From Oscillospiraceae bacterium (lineage in GTDB: Bacteria; Bacillota; Clostridia; Oscillospirales; Oscillospiraceae): a DNA stretch of 34,323 nt. Positions 30,980-34,323 of the stretch are shown here, piece after piece. The translations under genes were made by a program, and so were the position numbers. The first letter of the stretch is position 1; each line of letters starts with the position of its first letter. The stretch covers positions 1-34,323 of the forward strand of contig JAAWBD010000018.1 of NCBI GenBank assembly GCA_022792495.1, given 5' to 3'. Below the pieces are notes generated by a model. That model saw only the letters and a program-made list of their open reading frames with translations, searched no databases and was not told where the DNA came from.

Positions 30980-31050
30980 TATCTATTTGGTATCTTTTAG
31001 ACTCGTTGAAAAGATGATATCACTATGATATAATTTTGATATCAAATAGA
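30953..31050. promoter_or_regulatory. Phased GATATC operator array in the divergent promoter region
   Basis: GATATC occurs at 30953, 30964, 31016 and 31038. Variants are at 30979 (AATATC), 30989 (GGTATC) and 31027 (GATATA). Most neighbours are 10-11 bp apart, one helical turn. TCTATTTGGTATC (30982-30994) and GATATCAAATAGA (31038-31050) are inverted copies matching at 12 of 13 positions. Ribbon-helix-helix repressors typically bind short tandem half-sites in this way. The Arc-like protein encoded at 31073 is the likely binder. Confidence 0.6.
31006..31034 (+). promoter_or_regulatory. Promoter of the Arc-like regulator-ylmH operon
   Basis: TTGAAA, a 17-nt spacer and TATAAT, with GATATC half-sites inside the spacer and just downstream. 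Confidence 0.82.
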
Positions 31051-31072
31051 ATCTATTATTGAGGAGATTTAT

Positions 31073-31249
31073 ATGGCAAAACAACAAAATCCCTATCCCT
31101 TGCGCATGAGCATAGAAGTAATGGCAAAACTGAAAGTGGTTGCCAAAAGCCATGGTCGTTCGGTCAACAAGGAGCTTGAAATTCTTGCGCAAGAAGATAT
31201 TGCTGCTTATGAAAAGAAGAACGGCCCCATCGTGGTGGAAAATCCGTGA
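31073..31249 (+). CDS. Arc-like ribbon-helix-helix DNA-binding protein
   Basis: A 58-residue protein. NPYPLRMSIEVMAKLKVVAK followed by SHGRSVNKELEILAQED matches the Arc pattern: a short beta strand (PLRMS), helix A, the G-R-S-x-N turn and helix B. Such dimers insert their paired strands into the major groove. GAGGAG lies 6-7 nt before the ATG. Base use is AT-rich, unlike the flanking genes, suggesting separate origin. Its stop overlaps the GTG start of ylmH (GTGA), so ylmH translation is coupled to it. No toxin follows, so a classical toxin-antitoxin role is not supported; autoregulation through the GATATC array is the simplest idea. Confidence 0.8.
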   Translation: MAKQQNPYPLRMSIEVMAKLKVVAKSHGRSVNKELEILAQEDIAAYEKKNGPIVVENP

Positions 31250-32028
31250 ACAAAACTGAACTTTTGAATAAGGTCTCCCAAACCCCCGACGAGCGTCAAC
31301 TCCTGGCCCGGGTCTGCGACCAGATGGACCACGCCCAGCGGGGGGTCCCCGCCTCCACCCCCTTCCTCTCCACCGCCCAGCAGGAGGCGGCCCAGCGGCT
31401 CATCTCCGCCGCCGGAACCCCCCGCCACCTCTGGTCCGGGGGCTTCCCCGACGCCGAGCGGAAGGTCTGCGCCTTCCTCCCCGACTGGCAGGAGGAGGAA
31501 ACCTGGGAGCCCCCCTTCACCGCCCTCCGCTGCCGCTGGCAGTCTGACGACAAGCTGACCCACCGGGATTTTTTAGGCTCCATCCTGGGCCAGGGCCTGG
31601 ACCGGGAGAAGGTGGGGGACATCTTGGTGGGGCAAGGGGTCTGCGATATTTTGGTCTTTCGGGAATTATCCCCCTACCTTCTGCAGAACCTCACGGGGGC
31701 GGGCCGGGCCAAGCTTCGGGTGGAGGAGATCCCCTTGACGGAGCTGGATGTCCCGGAAAAGCAGGTCAGGCTGGTCCGGGACACCGTGAGCTCCCTCCGC
31801 TTGGACGCGGTGCTCTCCGCCGGTTTCTCTACCAGCCGGGGCAAGGCCGCCGACCTCATTTCGGCGGGCCGGGTGGAGCTGAACCACCGCCCCTGTGTGA
31901 AGGCTGACCGGACGGTGAACGAGGGGGACGTGATGACCTGCCGGGGCCTTGGCAAGTGTGTTTTGAAGGAGGTCAGCGGCCTTTCCAAAAAGGGCCGCAC
32001 CATGATTGTGATGGAGAGGTATCTATAA
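31246..32028 (+). CDS. ylmH: YlmH (RqcP2-like) S4-domain RNA-binding protein
   Basis: A 260-residue YlmH-family protein. The N-terminal two thirds form the YlmH-specific RNA-binding region (GFPDAERKVCAFLPDW; LTHRDFLGSILGQGLDREKVGDI). The C-terminal S4 domain is at about 185-245 (LRLDAVLSAGFSTSRGKAAD, SAGRVELNH). In Bacillus YlmH works in ribosome-associated quality control beside RqcP and sits in the sepF-divIVA cluster. Here it is moved downstream of ileS behind the Arc-like gene, which it overlaps by 4 nt; its start is GTG. It is followed after 1 nt by a DUF896 gene. Confidence 0.92.
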   Translation: MNKTELLNKVSQTPDERQLLARVCDQMDHAQRGVPASTPFLSTAQQEAAQRLISAAGTPRHLWSGGFPDAERKVCAFLPDWQEEETWEPPFTALRCRWQSDDKLTHRDFLGSILGQGLDREKVGDILVGQGVCDILVFRELSPYLLQNLTGAGRAKLRVEEIPLTELDVPEKQVRLVRDTVSSLRLDAVLSAGFSTSRGKAADLISAGRVELNHRPCVKADRTVNEGDVMTCRGLGKCVLKEVSGLSKKGRTMIVMERYL

Positions 32029-32029
32029 G

Positions 32030-32239
32030 ATGATAACAGATGAAAAAATTGCCCGTATCAACGCTCTGGCCCAAAAATCCCGGACCCCGGAGGGTCTGAC
32101 CGAGGCGGAGAAGGCCGAGCAGGCCGTCCTTCGCCGGGAGTATGTGGATGCGGTGAAGGCCAGCTTGCAAGGCCACTTGGACCACACCGTGATCTTGGGC
32201 CCGGACGGCACCAAGCGAAAGCTGGGAAAAAAAGAGTAA
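32030..32239 (+). CDS. DUF896 (UPF0291, YnzC-like) protein
   Basis: A 69-residue protein of the DUF896 family. A helical N-terminal hairpin (KIARINALAQKSRTPEGLTE, AEKAEQAVLRREYVDAVKAS) precedes a basic tail (GPDGTKRKLGKKE). Length and pattern fit Bacillus YnzC/YneJ-type proteins; the biochemical function is unknown. The ATG is 1 nt after the ylmH stop, with GGAGAGG inside ylmH, so the two are co-translated. A terminator follows. Confidence 0.92.
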   Translation: MITDEKIARINALAQKSRTPEGLTEAEKAEQAVLRREYVDAVKASLQGHLDHTVILGPDGTKRKLGKKE

Positions 32240-32245
32240 CGAAAG

Positions 32246-32270
32246 CGGCCTCCGGAAGGGGGCCGTTTTT
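32246..32270 (+). terminator. Terminator of the ylmH operon
   Basis: An 8-bp stem with one G-T pair (32246-32253 with 32258-32265), a GGAA loop and TTTTT. Confidence 0.9.
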
Positions 32271-32343
32271 GCCGAAAAAATTTTCCTCCCCTGAAAAATA
32301 TTCCCCCCCTCAAACGTGTTATGGGTGAAAGGAGATGATACCC

Positions 32344-32823
32344 GTGGCAGAAAGCTTTGCCGAAGCGGACCTTCGGCGAATGGTGGAGACATACAGCCCC
32401 ATGCTCCTTCGGGCCGCTCTTACCAGAGTATCCACCCCCGCCGATGCCGAGGACGCGGTCCAGGACGTCTTTCTCCGGGTACTGACCCACGCTCCCCGTT
32501 TCCGGGACAGGGAGCATGAGAAGGCCTGGCTGCTCCGCTCCGCCCTGAACCGCGCCAGCGACCTGCGTCGGAGAAGGCGTGACGACGCCCCTCTGGACGA
32601 AGTGCAAGACGCCGCCGCGGAAAGCCCTGACTACGGCCCCCTCCTTTCCGCTGTCCGCTCCCTGCCCGAAGCGTACAGCGCCGTGATCCATCTCTATTAT
32701 TACGAGGGCTATTCTATCAAGGAGATCGCCAGACTGCTGGCGCTGCCCGTCCCCACCGTGGGGACCCGGCTCTCCCGCGGGCGGGAACGCCTGCGGAGCC
32801 TATTAAAGGAGGAAGAAGCATGA
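32344..32823 (+). CDS. ECF-type RNA polymerase sigma factor
   Basis: A 159-residue sigma-70 family ECF factor with only regions 2 and 4. Sigma2 spans about residues 8-75 (ADAEDAVQDVFLRVL for region 2.2/2.3). Sigma4 spans about 95-155 (LPEAYSAVIHLYYYEGYSIK, then the IARLLALPVPTVGTRLSRGR helix-turn-helix). An ATG at 32335 overlaps the ribosome site GGAG, so the GTG at 32344, 9 nt after it, is the real start. It overlaps the following anti-sigma-like gene by 4 nt. The leader TCAAACGTGTTATGG (32310-32324) could hold its own ECF promoter, but this is not proven. Confidence 0.93.
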   Translation: MAESFAEADLRRMVETYSPMLLRAALTRVSTPADAEDAVQDVFLRVLTHAPRFRDREHEKAWLLRSALNRASDLRRRRRDDAPLDEVQDAAAESPDYGPLLSAVRSLPEAYSAVIHLYYYEGYSIKEIARLLALPVPTVGTRLSRGRERLRSLLKEEEA

Positions 32824-33707
32824 ACAAGGAGGAATACCGCGCCCAGGTGGACGCCGTCCCCTTCTCCCCCGATTTTCCGGACCGGACTATGGCGCGCCTT
32901 GGGAAGCTGGCCCAAGAAAGGGAGAAGAAAACCATGAAAAAAGGAACTTGGAGAACCGGACTTGTGGCGGCCGCCGTGGCCGCCGCCCTCAGCGTCACCG
33001 CCTATGCCGCCGTAGTGATGCTGCGCCCTCAGGACGTGGCCCAACATGCGGGAAACCAGGCCCTGGCCGCCGCCTTTGAGAGCGCCGAGGCCGTTGCCGT
33101 AAATGAAACGAAGGTCGTGGGGGACTACAAGGTGACCCTTATGGGTCTGGTCAGCGGCGAGGGCCTGAGCCGGGTGGAGGCGCTGGAGGGCGGCGTGGCC
33201 CAAGACAAGACCTACGCCGTTCTGGCCTATGCCCGGACCGACGCCGCTGCCATCGAGGAGGACGTGCCCGACCTGACCGTCTCTCCCTTGGTGGAGGGCT
33301 ACGCCCCGTGGCAGCTCAACGCTTGGACCTTGGACGGCGGCGCCTGTACCTTTGCCCAGGAGGGGGTGCTCTACTACCTCTTTGAGTGCGACAATGTGGA
33401 GCCTTTTGCCGACCACACCGTCTATTTAGCGGTCTACCCCGGCACCCACATTCCCCCCAGCGCGGAGCTGTTCGGCTTTGACGAGGGAACGGGAGCCATC
33501 ACCGCCAAGGCGGATGTGGCCCTGTTCACCCTGCCCTTGGATGAGAGCAAGGCCGACCCCCAGAAGGCGGAAGAATTGGCCTCTGTCTGGTCCCAGCCCC
33601 AGCCTGCGGAGTCCATAGCTCCGGAGGAGGATCTGCCCGCCGACAAGACTCTTATTATCTCTGAGGCCTCCAACGCCCCCGGCGAAATGATCATCACCGA
33701 AAGATAA
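32820..33707 (+). CDS. Membrane-anchored anti-sigma factor-like protein
   Basis: A 295-residue single-pass protein. A cytoplasmic N-terminal segment of about 45 residues could hold the sigma factor. One membrane helix lies at about 47-67, and a roughly 225-residue external domain may sense the envelope. The external part resembles the DUF4179-type domains found in clostridial anti-sigma proteins, though I cannot assign it firmly. No zinc-binding HxxxCxxC motif is seen. The ATGA overlap with the sigma gene is the usual arrangement for a sigma/anti-sigma pair. Confidence 0.78.
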   Translation: MNKEEYRAQVDAVPFSPDFPDRTMARLGKLAQEREKKTMKKGTWRTGLVAAAVAAALSVTAYAAVVMLRPQDVAQHAGNQALAAAFESAEAVAVNETKVVGDYKVTLMGLVSGEGLSRVEALEGGVAQDKTYAVLAYARTDAAAIEEDVPDLTVSPLVEGYAPWQLNAWTLDGGACTFAQEGVLYYLFECDNVEPFADHTVYLAVYPGTHIPPSAELFGFDEGTGAITAKADVALFTLPLDESKADPQKAEELASVWSQPQPAESIAPEEDLPADKTLIISEASNAPGEMIITER

Positions 33708-33714
33708 AAAGAGG

Positions 33715-33743
33715 GGCCCCGGTCATCCGACCGGGGCCTTTTT
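33715..33743 (+). terminator. Terminator of the sigma/anti-sigma operon
   Basis: A perfect 10-bp stem GGCCCCGGTC/GACCGGGGCC, an ATCC loop and TTTTT. Confidence 0.93.
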
Positions 33744-33750
33744 CCCAACC

Positions 33751-33781
33751 GTAGGGGCCGGTGTCCTCACCGGCCCGCCCC
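33751..33781. repeat. GTAGGGG-type interspersed palindrome
   Basis: GTAGGGGCCGGTG, loop TCCT, CACCGGCCCGCCCC: a 9-bp perfect stem directly after the terminator. The GTAGGGG edge is shared with the minus-strand reading of the element at 26098-26123. Confidence 0.55.
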
Positions 33782-33788
33782 ACCATGT

Positions 33789-34070
33789 CTATAAAAGCTC
33801 CGCCCCATACTCCCACCAAAACCACACAAGCCCCAGCTGAACAAGCGCAATGGCGGGCAATCCCCACTTAAAATACCAGTGCCGGGTCTTGTGATGAAAG
33901 GCGTACATCCCCAAAATCGCTCCTGCTGTTCCGCCCAGTGCAGCCACAAGAAAAAACTGCTTTTCCGGCACCCGCCGCCCGCCTCTTCTGGCCTGTCTTT
34001 TATCAAAGCCCATCAGCGCAAACCCCAGCACGCTGGCCCCAAGGCACCATGCGAACAGCGGAACGCTCAT
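33789..34070 (-). CDS. DUF1294 small membrane protein
   Basis: A 93-residue protein of the DUF1294 family: a first membrane helix ending LGFALMGFDKRQARRGGRRV, then a second with GGTAGAILGMYAFHHKTRH, and a third near the C-terminus. The D-K-x-x-A-x-x-G-x-x-R and H-K-T-x-x-x-x-F motifs are the family's hallmark; its function is unknown. Of two ATGs six nt apart I chose 34070, which has GGAGG at the proper 8 nt; the first would be only 2 nt away. It is convergent with the anti-sigma gene. Confidence 0.9.
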   Translation of the reverse strand: MSVPLFAWCLGASVLGFALMGFDKRQARRGGRRVPEKQFFLVAALGGTAGAILGMYAFHHKTRHWYFKWGLPAIALVQLGLVWFWWEYGAELL

Positions 34071-34119
34071 ACCCATCCCCTCCTTTCCTCTATTTATACC
34101 ACAGAACAGCCTGAATGTC

Positions 34120-34148
34120 TTGCCTTTTTCCTCCGCTTCGGATATAAT
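34120..34148 (+). promoter_or_regulatory. Sigma-A promoter near the right edge
   Basis: TTGCCT, a 17-nt spacer and TATAAT, reading toward the short ORF at 34183. Confidence 0.65.
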
Positions 34149-34182
34149 ATGGCAAGAACACCATCGAAAGAGGGCTTTTCAT

Positions 34183-34242
34183 ATGAAATTAGGAATCGTA
34201 ATCTCGGAGCCGAATTTCATAAATTCTCGTCTCTTCATATAA
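34183..34242 (+). pseudogene. 19-codon ORF start, probably a truncated gene
   Basis: A promoter and an AGAGGG-type ribosome site lead into MKLGIVISEPNFINSRLFI, which looks like the first beta strand and loop of an enzyme but stops at once. Downstream sequence to the window end is AT-rich with no continuing frame that I can see. Either the gene was interrupted by an element whose end begins near 34230, or this is a short leader peptide. The family is not recognised. Confidence 0.35.
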
Positions 34243-34323
34243 GCCCATAAAACCGTTGTGACACAAGGGCTCTCGGCATTTTAAATTGAATGTATCTCCA
34301 TATAAGTTTATAGACCCCCACGC

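Noticed and set aside
31073-31249. Type II toxin-antitoxin interpretation of the Arc-like gene
   Set aside because: The next gene is ylmH, not a toxin, and the divergent Cys-rich protein does not resemble known toxins.

Overview
The window is GC-rich Gram-positive (Bacillota) DNA. Its gene neighbourhoods (dtd-MBL-hemZ, mutS-mutL-hfq, ylmE-sepF-divIVA-T box-ileS) and protein sequences point to a gut-type member of Clostridia, most likely the Oscillospiraceae (Flavonifractor/Lawsonibacter-like). That placement is inferred from gene content and style, not from a marker search. Most of the window is housekeeping DNA with strong AGGAGG-type ribosome sites and sigma-A promoters with 17-nt spacers.

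Layout. (1) 1-2.5 kb, plus strand: the 3' end of gyrA, a small SHOCT membrane protein, and an RNase HI fused to a metallo-beta-lactamase-fold domain. (2) 2.6-7.4 kb, minus strand: one operon of dtd, a GNAT acetyltransferase, an MBL hydrolase, hemZ, a uridine-kinase-like kinase and an Mrp/NBP35-type ATPase, read from a clear promoter at 7.5 kb. (3) 7.65-9.1 kb: miaB. (4) 9.2-17.4 kb: a catabolic/transport block placed between miaB and mutS, which lie close together in many Bacillota. It holds a D-cysteine desulfhydrase-type PLP enzyme, a complete tripartite tricarboxylate transporter (TctABC), a MalY/PatB-type C-S lyase, a DcuC-type permease and a FadR-type GntR regulator. Similar short motifs overlap the promoters of the desulfhydrase and permease genes, suggesting one regulon for uptake and breakdown of a sulfur-containing amino acid or conjugate. 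(5) 17.4-23.2 kb: mutS, a CPBP protease, mutL and hfq. (6) 23.3-30.4 kb: a HlyD-like protein, ylmE, sepF, divIVA, an isoleucine T-box leader and ileS. (7) 30.4-32.3 kb: five strong hairpins in about 300 bp, then a compact AT-rich module. The module has a small Cys-rich protein and an Arc-like ribbon-helix-helix protein read divergently from promoters embedded in GATATC-like half-sites about 11 bp apart. The regulator gene overlaps ylmH by 4 nt, and a DUF896 gene follows. (8) 32.3-34.3 kb: an ECF sigma/anti-sigma pair, a DUF1294 membrane protein, and an AT-rich end where an ORF with a good promoter stops after 19 codons.

The best candidates for something undescribed are the Arc-like regulator/Cys-rich protein module that has put ylmH under a possibly autoregulated promoter, and the miaB-mutS sulfur amino acid island with its promoter motif. 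Secondary items are the RNase HI-MBL fusion, a long structured element before ylmE, and a decayed reading frame between the ileS T box and ileS. No rRNA, tRNA, CRISPR array or transposase was seen.
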